Positions 52,570 through 60,415 of a DNA stretch of 64,000 nt are shown piece by piece. This DNA is from Ascidiaceihabitans donghaensis. Lineage in GTDB: Bacteria > Pseudomonadota > Alphaproteobacteria > Rhodobacterales > Rhodobacteraceae. The DNA is taken from the NCBI RefSeq assembly GCF_900302465.1, contig NZ_OMOR01000001.1, positions 744,001-808,000 on the forward strand, read 5' to 3'. A program made the position numbers and the translations under genes. Each line of letters starts with the position of its first letter. Positions within the stretch are counted from its first letter, which is position 1. The notes under the pieces were generated by a model that was not told the origin of the DNA, did not search any database, and saw only the letters and a list, made by a program, of their open reading frames with translations.

Positions 52570-53532
52570 ATGCTCAATAAAGTTATGCGCGCCGCAGCCA
52601 TCGCGGCTGTTACGTTGTCAGGCCATGCGGCGACAGCCGATGGACATGCATCCATCAGTTGGACGTTGGATGCCTCTGCGTCAAAGCTGGCCTTTGGATC
52701 GGTCAAGAAAGACAGCGTTGGCGAAGTCCACAGCTTTGAAACCATTTCGGGAGGTGTCAGCGCACAAGGCGCTGTGGCCATCGAGATCGATCTGACGTCC
52801 GTTCAAACGAACATCGATATACGAAACGAACGCTTTGGTGAGTTCGTGTTCAAAGGCGCACCCAAAGCGACCCTGAACGCGGAAGTCGACATGGCCGAGA
52901 TGTCCGCAATGGCTGTGGGCGCGTCTGATGTGATCGACGTTGAGGCGGTGTTGTCCTTCCTTGGGGCGGACATCGAAGTCGAGGCGGAAATGTTTGCGCT
53001 GCGTGTGTCTGATACCCAAGTCATGATCACCACCAACGACATGATCTTTGTTGGCACCGATGATCTGGGCATCACAGCCGGCGTCGACAAGCTGATGGAA
53101 CTGGCAAAACTGCCGGGCATCACGCGCACCACGCCTGTAACTCTACGCTTGATGTTCACCATGGACGACACAAAAGCTGAAGCCGCGCCAGCGGCCCCGG
53201 CCCCTACTCAGGTCGCTGCAGTGGCAGGCGACGTGGATGCTGGCAAAAAGGTCTTTAAAAAATGCAAAGCCTGCCACAAGCTGAAAGCGGGCAAAAATGG
53301 TGCTGGCCCGACTTTGTACCAGATTGTGGGGGCGCAGGCAGCGGCGGTGGAAGGGTTCAAATATTCCAAAGCTATGGCGGCATCCGGTCTGGTTTGGGAT
53401 ATTGAGACGCTGTCGGCATTCTTGGCAAAGCCCAAGTCCTTGGTCAAAGGGACAAAAATGGCATTCAACGGACTGAAAAAGGAAGATGATATTGCGAATG
53501 TCATTGCCTATATTGCAGACGCTTCGAAGTAA
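52570..53532 (+). CDS. YceI-domain protein fused to cytochrome c
   Basis: A 320-residue exported protein. A signal peptide (MLNKVMRAAAIAAVTLSGHA) is followed by a YceI-like lipid-binding beta-barrel (residues about 27-200: ISWTLDASASKLAFGSVKKD, EVHSFETISGGVSAQG, NIDIRNERFGEFVF), an Ala/Pro linker (AEAAPAAPAPTQVAAV) and a class I cytochrome c with CKACH at residues 232-236 and a candidate Met ligand in GTKMAFNG (about 297). YceI folds bind polyisoprenoids; together they suggest a periplasmic electron carrier tied to a quinone or isoprenoid. Start chosen at 52570, 5 bases after GGGAGG. Confidence 0.9.
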   Translation: MLNKVMRAAAIAAVTLSGHAATADGHASISWTLDASASKLAFGSVKKDSVGEVHSFETISGGVSAQGAVAIEIDLTSVQTNIDIRNERFGEFVFKGAPKATLNAEVDMAEMSAMAVGASDVIDVEAVLSFLGADIEVEAEMFALRVSDTQVMITTNDMIFVGTDDLGITAGVDKLMELAKLPGITRTTPVTLRLMFTMDDTKAEAAPAAPAPTQVAAVAGDVDAGKKVFKKCKACHKLKAGKNGAGPTLYQIVGAQAAAVEGFKYSKAMAASGLVWDIETLSAFLAKPKSLVKGTKMAFNGLKKEDDIANVIAYIADASK

Positions 53533-53600
53533 TACGCCCTGATTGATTGCCTTTGGTGCGTGTTGGGCTACCCTTTTCTCTAGTTAAAGGAGGCCCTAAC

Positions 53601-54116
53601 ATGCGCCGTATTCTTCCCATCAGTTTTCTTGCCATGGCGGCCCCGATCGCCGCAATGTCCGCGACCTGCGGTGTTCCCTTGGAAGCCCGCTTCGTTGAAG
53701 GGGCACCTGTGGATCGTTTTGTGATCACCAACACAGGGGCGTCCGCTTTGGATGTGACCGAAATTTCGTTGGACCTTGCCCCGTCCAAAGGGCGGTTGAT
53801 TTTTGACACTGTGGGTGGCGGCGCGGGTGTTGAAGTGTTCCAACCGTTTCGCAGTGACGCAGGCATTTTGGCCGTGGCGGATGGGGCCGAGATGCTCAGC
53901 TTGCCACTTGCAGGTCTGCCATCAGGTGCCAAAGTATCGTTTACCATTGACGTTGATGATCGTTTGACGGCTTCGGAACTGGGTCAGATCCGCGTGTCGG
54001 GGTCCGAAATGCAAGGGGCACAAATGGCGTTTACAGTCGCTGGCAAAGGCTACACCGCAACGTTTGACGCACAAAACGTAGCACGGATCGCACCTACATG
54101 CGGTGACAACGCTTAG
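53601..54116 (+). CDS. Secreted protein of unknown function
   Basis: A 171-residue exported protein with a signal peptide (MRRILPISFLAMAAPIAAMS, cleavage near residue 22). The mature part is beta-rich: DRFVITNTGASALDVTEISL, GGAGVEVFQPF, KVSFTIDVDDRLTASELGQIRV. A cysteine near the mature N-terminus and one near the C-terminus may pair. The family is not recognised. An excellent AAAGGAGG sits 8 bases before the ATG. It follows the YceI-cytochrome gene by 68 bases and is convergent with the next gene. Confidence 0.72.
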   Translation: MRRILPISFLAMAAPIAAMSATCGVPLEARFVEGAPVDRFVITNTGASALDVTEISLDLAPSKGRLIFDTVGGGAGVEVFQPFRSDAGILAVADGAEMLSLPLAGLPSGAKVSFTIDVDDRLTASELGQIRVSGSEMQGAQMAFTVAGKGYTATFDAQNVARIAPTCGDNA

Positions 54117-54129
54117 GGTCCTGACCCTA
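54114..54129. terminator. Palindrome at a convergent junction
   Basis: TAGGGTC-CT-GACCCTA is an inverted repeat with 7-base arms and includes the stop codon of the secreted protein gene (54114-54116). It lies 13 bases from the stop of the opposing gene and probably marks a bidirectional terminator, although the loop is too short for a stable full stem. Confidence 0.4.
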
Positions 54130-54141
54130 GGCTATAGCGCG

Positions 54142-55170
54142 TTAATCAAAAGTTCCGGCAACGCGCCCCAGCAACATAAAGGCGCGGGCCGTTCGTGTGT
54201 CCGCCAGCGCCGAAATCTCGCTGTCTGTTGCGTTCTGGGCAAATTCCGCAAACTGTTTGTCGAAGCGGCGCAGGAAATGGTGCGCCGCGTCGCGGAAAAT
54301 CGGATCCTGCTTCATGCGGCCGGCGGTCAACGCCAATGAGGAACGGTCGCGGACACCGCCCAAGGCAGCAATCTCGCGGCCCCGTCCACCGGCCGCAAAC
54401 TGGCGCCAGACTTCGGGGCGGGCCCGGTCGGGGCGTAAATCATCCATGTAAATGCCATCCTGACTGAGCAAAGTCAGCACATCTTGCGCGGCTTGCACCA
54501 GCTGCGACGCGGTGCGGTCTTTCAAGGCCAGTCGCAAAGCGGCAAAGCCGGCTTCGTCTTCGGCCGTTTCAGGGAAATTCATCGCGCGGACAAAATCACC
54601 GTTGGGCAGGGGTGGTGTGATGTCCTCGGCTGTGGTGCCCAAGGCCAATGCAGGTTGATCGTCGGCAGCAACTTTGGGGGTAGGGGCGGGACGTTGTGCT
54701 TCCTCGGCTTCGCGGCGGGTCGAAAAGGTGGCCAACGCCGTTTCGGTTTTTCGGGCCGCTGCGGCAATTTCATCAAGCTTGCGCGAAACAGAAGGTTCCG
54801 CGCCAAGATCGCGGCCTTGGGATTGCGCAATATACGCTTGACGGATTGCGTCGATTGCGGCCTGCAAGCGCTGGCTTTCTTCGCGCATGACCCGGCTGGC
54901 GCGGGCGGCAGTGGCGGCCACCCAGATCATTGCAACGGGCATGAATATAGCCAGCATCGTCATCAAAAACCGCAAACCACCCGTGTCCGACGTGGCAGCG
55001 TCTGATGGCAAAAACACAAAGAAAATCGCAGCACCCAGCAACCACAAAGCGCTCAGCGCTATGGCAATCACTTCGATACCGGAAATACCATCCTTTTGCG
55101 GACGGTCATAGATGCCAAGCGGCGTGGGTTTGGCTTGGGTCGGCTTTGCGCTTGTTGGTTTATCGGCCAT
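54142..55170 (-). CDS. Membrane protein upstream of greA (uncharacterised)
   Basis: A 342-residue protein. A Lys/Pro-rich N-terminus (MADKPTSAKPTQAKPTPLG) is followed by two helices (about residues 30-90: EVIAIALSALWLLGAAIFFVF and LRFLMTMLAIFMPVAMIWVA), a coiled-coil stretch (VMREESQRLQAAIDAIRQAY) and a soluble C-terminal half (about 180-342) with GIYMDDLRPDRARPEVW and DSEISALADTRTARAFMLLGR. No family can be named. It starts 24 bases after the greA stop, on the same strand, so co-transcription with greA is possible. Confidence 0.75.
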   Translation of the reverse strand: MADKPTSAKPTQAKPTPLGIYDRPQKDGISGIEVIAIALSALWLLGAAIFFVFLPSDAATSDTGGLRFLMTMLAIFMPVAMIWVAATAARASRVMREESQRLQAAIDAIRQAYIAQSQGRDLGAEPSVSRKLDEIAAAARKTETALATFSTRREAEEAQRPAPTPKVAADDQPALALGTTAEDITPPLPNGDFVRAMNFPETAEDEAGFAALRLALKDRTASQLVQAAQDVLTLLSQDGIYMDDLRPDRARPEVWRQFAAGGRGREIAALGGVRDRSSLALTAGRMKQDPIFRDAAHHFLRRFDKQFAEFAQNATDSEISALADTRTARAFMLLGRVAGTFD

Positions 55171-55193
55171 GACGTGGGTGTCCCGTCGACAGT

Positions 55194-55664
55194 TCAGGCA
55201 TAAATAACGCTGAGCACTTCGTAAGATTTGACGCCGCCCGGTGTCCGCACATCGACGCTGTCACCTTCTTCTTTACCAATCAAAGCCCGCGCAATGGGGG
55301 ATTTGATGTTCAACAATCCGGCTTCGATATTGGCTTCGTATTCACCAACAATCTGATAGGTTTTTTCTTCGTCGGTGTCTTCGTCCACCAAAGTCACTTT
55401 GGCGCCGAATTTGATAGAACCCGACAGTTTGGACGGGTCAATCACATCTGCAAGTGAAATGGCGCCTTCCAATTCCTTGACGCGGCCTTCGATAAAGGAC
55501 TGTTTTTCCTTGGCGGAATGGTATTCGGCGTTTTCAGACAAATCACCATGTTCGCGCGCTTCTGCGATGGCTTTGATGATGGTCGGACGCTCAACGGTTT
55601 TGAGCTGCTTCAGTTCAACTTCCAAAGCGGTATACCCTGCGCGGGTCATTGGGATCTTTTCCAT
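55194..55664 (-). CDS. greA: Transcription elongation factor GreA
   Basis: GreA stimulates transcript cleavage by stalled RNA polymerase. The 156-residue protein has the N-terminal coiled coil (residues about 5-75), with the tip motif [15 protein letters not shown] carrying the acidic residues that bind the catalytic magnesium, and the C-terminal FKBP-like domain ending [38 protein letters not shown]. The start gives [15 protein letters not shown]. Confidence 0.96.
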   Translation of the reverse strand: MEKIPMTRAGYTALEVELKQLKTVERPTIIKAIAEAREHGDLSENAEYHSAKEKQSFIEGRVKELEGAISLADVIDPSKLSGSIKFGAKVTLVDEDTDEEKTYQIVGEYEANIEAGLLNIKSPIARALIGKEEGDSVDVRTPGGVKSYEVLSVIYA

Positions 55665-55718
55665 GGCACCTGTCCAACTGTCAAAAGGCGACCACATGGG
55701 CCGCCGTTAAGTAATACA

Positions 55719-55753
55719 CTTGCAATTGAACCAAAGCGGATGGGAATTGCAAG
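55719..55753. terminator. Inverted repeat between greA and the VOC gene
   Basis: CTTGCAATT (55719-55727) and AATTGCAAG (55745-55753) are perfect 9-base inverted arms with a 17-base loop. It lies 25 bases past the stop of the VOC gene on the minus strand and 55 upstream of the greA start, so it may end VOC transcription or regulate greA. No T-run follows. Confidence 0.4.
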
Positions 55754-55777
55754 CGCTGAGCATGGTTTAGGCGTGTT

Positions 55778-56158
55778 TCAGTCGTATTGCACGACTTCAT
55801 ATTCGATCCCGTCATCGTCATGGAAATAAAACCGCTGTCCAGGTTCATAATCGTAATGTTCGCCCGGGGTGAACCCTGCTGCTTTGACCCTTTTGCGCAT
55901 GTCCTGAATGTCGTCGACCACAACAGCGATGTGGTTCAGTCCGCCGACGGTATCGTAGGAGTTTTCCTGCCGCGGCTTTGCATCTTCACGAGTGTACAGC
56001 GCCAGATAGTGTGTGTCCGTGCCGACATGCATCGACTGCCCCGTTAAGGTGCTGTCGCCTTGCCAACGGATATGCCAGCCAAACAGGTCTTGCATCCATG
56101 CGGCTGTCTTTTCGATGTTGGAAACAGTGTAGTTTGCGTGTTCTAACATGGCGGTCAT
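55778..56158 (-). CDS. VOC/glyoxalase-fold protein
   Basis: A 126-residue vicinal oxygen chelate protein with two beta-alpha-beta-beta-beta repeats. LEHANYTVSNIEKTAAWMQDLFG begins the first repeat and GLNHIAVVVDDIQDMRKRVKAAG the second, with YFHDDDGIEYEVV at the end. The potential metal ligands are H6 or so, H in GLNHIAV and the late Glu. The reaction cannot be told. A SoxR-type promoter points at this gene, so it may be part of a redox-stress response. Start at 56158 preceded by AAAGGA. Confidence 0.85.
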   Translation of the reverse strand: MTAMLEHANYTVSNIEKTAAWMQDLFGWHIRWQGDSTLTGQSMHVGTDTHYLALYTREDAKPRQENSYDTVGGLNHIAVVVDDIQDMRKRVKAAGFTPGEHYDYEPGQRFYFHDDDGIEYEVVQYD

Positions 56159-56195
56159 TGTTTTTCCTTTCAATGTGTCTTGTCTTACCGTAATT

Positions 56196-56213
56196 TCTAA
56201 ACCTAACTTTAGG
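56196..56213 (-). promoter_or_regulatory. SoxR box and extended-spacer promoter for the VOC gene
   Basis: On the minus strand CCTAAAGTTAGGTTTAGA matches 13 of 18 bases of the SoxR consensus CCTCAAGTTAACTTGAGG, with CCT-AAGTTA intact. A TTGACC -35 (56212-56217) and TACGGT -10 (56187-56192) on that strand are 19 bases apart, as in MerR-type promoters. Plausible target: the VOC gene; it also lies upstream of soxR. Confidence 0.6.
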
Positions 56214-56241
56214 TCAAGGTATTTTTTGATAGGAATTGCTC

Positions 56242-56697
56242 ATGGCAAAAGATGGAATGACAATAGGTGATCTCGCGCAGCGCACAGGACTGGCCGTGTC
56301 TGCGATCCGCTATTATGAGGCGCAAGGATTGATCCAGCCTTGGCGCAACGCTGGGGGGCAGCGACGCTTCGAAAGAGCAGACTTGCGTCGGCTCAGCTTT
56401 GTGATGATCGCCCAGCAATTTGGCTTTACGTTGCCGCAGATAAAGGTGGAACTTGATAGATTGCCGGGGGGGCGCACCCCGACGAAAGCCGATTGGGCCC
56501 GCATCAGCCGTGGCTTTCGCGCAGCCTTGGATACGCGCATTGATGCAATGACGCGTTTGCGTGATAATCTTGACGGGTGCATCGGGTGTGGGTGTTTAAG
56601 TCTGCCAAACTGCGCACTGTATAATCCCGCGGACACCGCTGCAGAAATGGGTGTCGGGCCGCGATATGTGATGGGGGACACCCCTGCGGGGTCATGA
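56242..56697 (+). CDS. soxR: Redox-sensitive transcriptional activator SoxR
   Basis: A 151-residue MerR-family activator. The N-terminal winged helix is TIGDLAQRTGLAVSAIRYYEAQGL, GGQRRFERADLRRLSFVM and the C-terminal [2Fe-2S] motif is CIGCGCLSLPNC, cysteines 113, 116, 118 and 124, the exact SoxR signature. SoxR is activated by redox-cycling compounds and superoxide and remodels a promoter with a 19-base spacer. The ATG at 56242 follows AGGA by 7 bases, preferred to TTG at 56236. It is divergent from the VOC gene, and no soxS-like gene is visible, as in most SoxR bacteria. Confidence 0.95.
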   Translation: MAKDGMTIGDLAQRTGLAVSAIRYYEAQGLIQPWRNAGGQRRFERADLRRLSFVMIAQQFGFTLPQIKVELDRLPGGRTPTKADWARISRGFRAALDTRIDAMTRLRDNLDGCIGCGCLSLPNCALYNPADTAAEMGVGPRYVMGDTPAGS

Positions 56698-56781
56698 ATT
56701 CACCACCTTGAGTGGAATCATTGCACCCGTTAACCTTTGCCGCATTAGATTAAGTATTTTTGCGTCAAAGGGAGGTCAATT

Positions 56782-58467
56782 ATGGCCGTTTCAGATCATA
56801 TTCAGTGGTTTAAAGATCAGTTTTTTGCCGAAATGGCACAGGCCACCCAAGACACAGTGTTCGATCCCGATATGCTGTGCGCCCTGGCGTTTCAGGAAAC
56901 TGGCAGCATATGGGGCATTTTGCGCAAGAAGGCGGGGCTAAGTCCCAAAGACGTCGTGCGATTGTGCTGCGGTGACACGCTGGATGCGCCCAACAGACGC
57001 GCGTTTCCCAAAACCCGCGCTCACCTTGATGCAGCCCCCCAGGGCGCACAGATGTTTCAAATCGCGCGCAAAGCGTTGCTGGACATGGCTGCCCATATTG
57101 ATGGCTACAAATTCGCCTTTAAAAGACCCGACAAGTTTTGCCACGGCTTTGGTGTCTTCCAATACGACATCCAGTTTTTCAAAACAAATCCGGACTACTT
57201 TTTGAACCGCGAATACGAAGCCTTTTCGGGCACGTTGCACCACGCCATGGTAGAGTTGAAATCATGTCTGAAAAAGCGCGGCCTGCAAGATCGGGCATCG
57301 ATCACGGACGCTGAATTTCTGACGATTGCCATCACCTATAATACCGGTCGCTATCGTGCCTCAAAAGGGTTGAAGCAAGGCCATCAGTCGGGCGGCAAGT
57401 TCTACGGCGAACATATGCGCGATTATCTCGCAATCGCGCGGCGCATGCCCAATCCAGACCTTAATCAGACACAGCCTGTGCCAGCTGGAACAGCCGTTGT
57501 AGACAAACCTATGGCATTGCGGGCTTTTGGACGTTGGATGCATGTTGAGACGATGACAACGTCGTTGCGCCTGCGCATGAGCCCAACGATTAGCCAGCCT
57601 TTGACTAAAAACGTCGTCGCCGAATTGCCGTGCGGTTGGCCCGTGCGCAGTTTCGGGGAAAGTGCCGTGGACGGGTTCGAACATATTGAGGTCGAGATGG
57701 GCGGGACCGTGTTTCACGGGTATGCTGCTTCGCAATACCTGAAGGACGGAAAAACGCCAGTTGTTGTCCCCAAAGTTGCGGGTGGCGCAATGTTGCCTGT
57801 GGAAATGCCGCGCAAGGCGGGCACCGTGACCACGCGGATGCAGAACGCAAATGCACATTCCCTGAACGAGGCCAAAATGCCCGGCCGGAAGGGAAGCACA
57901 CCAGATACGTTGCGTGATGATCTTGCTGGCATCGTGAACTACCTTAATCCGGCTCAGGACACGCATGTCCGGTATCAACCCCGTGCCGGCCTGACGTTTT
58001 GCAACATTTATGCTCATGATTTTTGCGCGCTGGCAGGTGCCTATCTGCCACGGGTCTGGTGGACAGCTGATGCATTGGCCGCGATGCAGGCGGGGCATTC
58101 GGTGGCGCCCCGATACGGAAATACAATCCGCGAAATGCGGGCCAATGATCTGTTTCGCTGGCTTGTGTCTTATGGGCAGGATTTCGGATGGCGACGTGTT
58201 TCCACACCAACAGATGTGCAACACAGCGCCAATCTGGGCGCTGTTGCATTGATTATTGCACGGCGGAAAGACGACGGACGTTCTGGCCATGTGTCGATGG
58301 TTGTGCCGGAGGGCGCAGGCGGGCTGGCGCGGCGATTGTCTGACGGATCGGTGTCCGCGCCGTTGCAAAGCCAGGCGGGTAGTACGAATTTCAACTACAG
58401 CGCAGGCCGCACCGATTGGTGGAAAGCGACCAAGTTTGCCGATAGCGCCTTATGGGTACACGCCTAG
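56782..58467 (+). CDS. Multidomain cell-wall-hydrolase-like protein
   Basis: A 561-residue protein without a signal peptide. Residues 1-220 look lysozyme/transglycosylase-like: a candidate catalytic glutamate E39 sits in LAFQETGS, and CHGFGVFQYDIQFF with TYNTGRY follow. A middle segment (about 240-330, MHVETMTTSLRLRMSPTISQ to FHGYAASQYL) is SH3-like. The C-terminal part has C407 in TFCNIYAHDFC and H503 in GHVSMVVPE, the Cys-before-His layout of NlpC/P60 or CHAP amidases. The start follows GGGAGG. It may be a wall hydrolase, endolysin-like protein or secreted effector; no secretion or phage genes lie nearby. Confidence 0.72.
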   Translation: MAVSDHIQWFKDQFFAEMAQATQDTVFDPDMLCALAFQETGSIWGILRKKAGLSPKDVVRLCCGDTLDAPNRRAFPKTRAHLDAAPQGAQMFQIARKALLDMAAHIDGYKFAFKRPDKFCHGFGVFQYDIQFFKTNPDYFLNREYEAFSGTLHHAMVELKSCLKKRGLQDRASITDAEFLTIAITYNTGRYRASKGLKQGHQSGGKFYGEHMRDYLAIARRMPNPDLNQTQPVPAGTAVVDKPMALRAFGRWMHVETMTTSLRLRMSPTISQPLTKNVVAELPCGWPVRSFGESAVDGFEHIEVEMGGTVFHGYAASQYLKDGKTPVVVPKVAGGAMLPVEMPRKAGTVTTRMQNANAHSLNEAKMPGRKGSTPDTLRDDLAGIVNYLNPAQDTHVRYQPRAGLTFCNIYAHDFCALAGAYLPRVWWTADALAAMQAGHSVAPRYGNTIREMRANDLFRWLVSYGQDFGWRRVSTPTDVQHSANLGAVALIIARRKDDGRSGHVSMVVPEGAGGLARRLSDGSVSAPLQSQAGSTNFNYSAGRTDWWKATKFADSALWVHA

Positions 58468-58480
58468 CCCGAAATTCGGG
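58468..58480. terminator. Small hairpin after the hydrolase-like gene
   Basis: CCCGAAATTCGGG follows the stop codon directly and can pair as CCCG/CGGG with an AAATT loop; the base run after it is TTAAAA. A weak terminator. Confidence 0.35.
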
Positions 58481-58645
58481 TTAAAATGACGCGTTTCGCC
58501 CAATAATGCTGACATATTCTGCTTAAGGTTCTGATTTACGCTATGTCCTGATTGCAATGGCTTTGCACGTGGTTTAGCCAAGCGCGAACAAAAGTTGCGT
58601 GTGCAGTTTGATGCGTGGCAGATTTAGAAAAGGGAGCCTCTGACG

Positions 58646-60295
58646 ATGGCCGATATTGAACGCGAAGCGATGGAATATGACGTTGTGATCGTGGGGGCTG
58701 GTCCTGCGGGTCTGTCTGCGGCCATTCGATTGAAACAGCTGGACCCCGACTGCAATGTGGTTGTGTTGGAAAAAGGCTCTGAAGTGGGCGCACATATCCT
58801 GTCCGGTGCAGTTCTGGACCCCTGCGGTTTGGACGCATTGATCCCTGACTGGAAAGAAAAAGGTGCACCGCTGAACACGCAGGTGAAAGAAGACAACTTC
58901 TATATGCTAGGCGAAGCCGGCAAGCTGCGCATCCCGAACTTCCCGATGCCGCCTTTGATGAACAACCACCACAACTATATCGTGTCCATGGGCAACGTCT
59001 GCCGCTGGATGGCCGAACAAGCCGAAGAAATGGGCGTCGAGATTTTCCCCGGCATGTCCTGTTCCGAACTGGCCTATGGCGACAACGGCGAAGTCAAAGG
59101 CGTGGTCGCTGGCGTGTTTGGGCTGGAAGCGGACGGCAGCATTGGCGAAAACACAGAGCCGGGCATGGAGTTGCACGGCAAATACGTGTTCCTGTCTGAA
59201 GGCGTGCGCGGGTCGCTTTCGAAAGAGGTGATCGCCAAATACAACCTTTCTGAAGGCAAAGAACCGCAAAAATTTGGCCTTGGCATGAAAGAAATCTGGG
59301 AAATCGACCCGGCCAAGCACAAAGAAGGCACCGTGACCCACACGATGGGCTGGCCGTTGGGCAGCAACGCAGGTGGCGGGTCTTTCGTTTATCACCTTGA
59401 AAACAATCAGGTCTACGTGGGCTTCGTTGTTCATCTGAACTACAAAAACCCGCATCTGTTCCCCTACATGGAATTCCAGCGGTTCAAACATCACCCGATG
59501 ATGAAAGATCTTTTGGAAGGTGGAAAACGCGTCGCCTATGGTGCGCGTGCAATCTCTGAGGGTGGTTATCAATCTATGCCCAAAATGGTCGCACCCGGCG
59601 TGGCCCTGTTGGGTTGCTCTGTGGGCATGGTCAACGTGCCGCGTATCAAGGGCAACCACAACGCAATGCTGTCAGGCAAAGCAGCCGCCGAGGCCGCAAT
59701 GGACGCGATCAAAGCGGACCGTTCCGGCGACGAATTGACCGCATATGAGGACGAAGTGCGCACAGGCGCCATCGGCAAAGACCTGAAAAAAGTGCGTAAC
59801 GTCAAACCCTTGTGGTCCAAGTATGGCCTTACAGCGTCCTTGGCTGTTGGCGGCTTTGACATGTGGTGCAACACGCTGGGCTTCTCTTTGCTTGGCACGT
59901 TGAAGCATGGCAAAAACGATGCGGATGCCACCGAAGAAGCGTCCAAACACAAGGCCATCGACTATCCAAAGCCCGATGGAAAGCTGTCGTTCGATCGCCT
60001 GACCAACGTCGCGTTTTCCTTCACCAACCACGAAGAAAGCCAGCCCGCACACCTGCACCTCAAAGACGCATCTGTGCCTGTTGACGTGAACCTTGCCAAA
60101 TATGCAGGCCCATCGGCGCGCTACTGCCCAGCCGGTGTGTATGAATTTGTCGAAGAAGCCGGCAAAGATACGAAGTTTGTGATCAACTTCCAGAACTGCG
60201 TTCACTGCAAGACCTGCGACATCAAAGACCCCAGCCAGAACATCAACTGGACAACGCCCCAAGGCGGCGACGGGCCAAATTACCCGAACATGTAA
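58646..60295 (+). CDS. Electron transfer flavoprotein-ubiquinone oxidoreductase
   Basis: ETF-QO passes electrons from electron transfer flavoprotein to ubiquinone at the inner membrane, linking acyl-CoA and amine oxidation to respiration. The 549-residue protein has the FAD motif VIVGAGPAGLSAA at residue 13, GGYQSMPKMVAPGVALLGCSVGMVN (about 310), and the C-terminal 4Fe-4S site: a cysteine in SARYCPAGVYEF (about 493) and C518, C521, C524 in NCVHCKTCDI. It is full length. A true intrinsic terminator follows. The ETF subunit genes are not in the window. Confidence 0.96.
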   Translation: MADIEREAMEYDVVIVGAGPAGLSAAIRLKQLDPDCNVVVLEKGSEVGAHILSGAVLDPCGLDALIPDWKEKGAPLNTQVKEDNFYMLGEAGKLRIPNFPMPPLMNNHHNYIVSMGNVCRWMAEQAEEMGVEIFPGMSCSELAYGDNGEVKGVVAGVFGLEADGSIGENTEPGMELHGKYVFLSEGVRGSLSKEVIAKYNLSEGKEPQKFGLGMKEIWEIDPAKHKEGTVTHTMGWPLGSNAGGGSFVYHLENNQVYVGFVVHLNYKNPHLFPYMEFQRFKHHPMMKDLLEGGKRVAYGARAISEGGYQSMPKMVAPGVALLGCSVGMVNVPRIKGNHNAMLSGKAAAEAAMDAIKADRSGDELTAYEDEVRTGAIGKDLKKVRNVKPLWSKYGLTASLAVGGFDMWCNTLGFSLLGTLKHGKNDADATEEASKHKAIDYPKPDGKLSFDRLTNVAFSFTNHEESQPAHLHLKDASVPVDVNLAKYAGPSARYCPAGVYEFVEEAGKDTKFVINFQNCVHCKTCDIKDPSQNINWTTPQGGDGPNYPNM

Positions 60296-60316
60296 ACTGG
60301 CTTAAAATGGATTGAG

Positions 60317-60345
60317 AAGGGCGGGGATTTCCCTGCCCTTTTTTG
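60317..60345 (+). terminator. Intrinsic terminator after ETF-QO
   Basis: AAGGGCGGGG-ATTT-CCCTGCCCTT folds into a GC-rich stem (one G:T pair) followed by a run of six T, 21 bases after the ETF-QO stop. It is the clearest Rho-independent terminator in the window. Confidence 0.85.
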
Positions 60346-60415
60346 TTGTGACGTCCCGAAAACCTTGCGTTGCCGCGAAGGGCCTTCCAGTCTGGTGACA
60401 ACAACGGAGGGTGCC

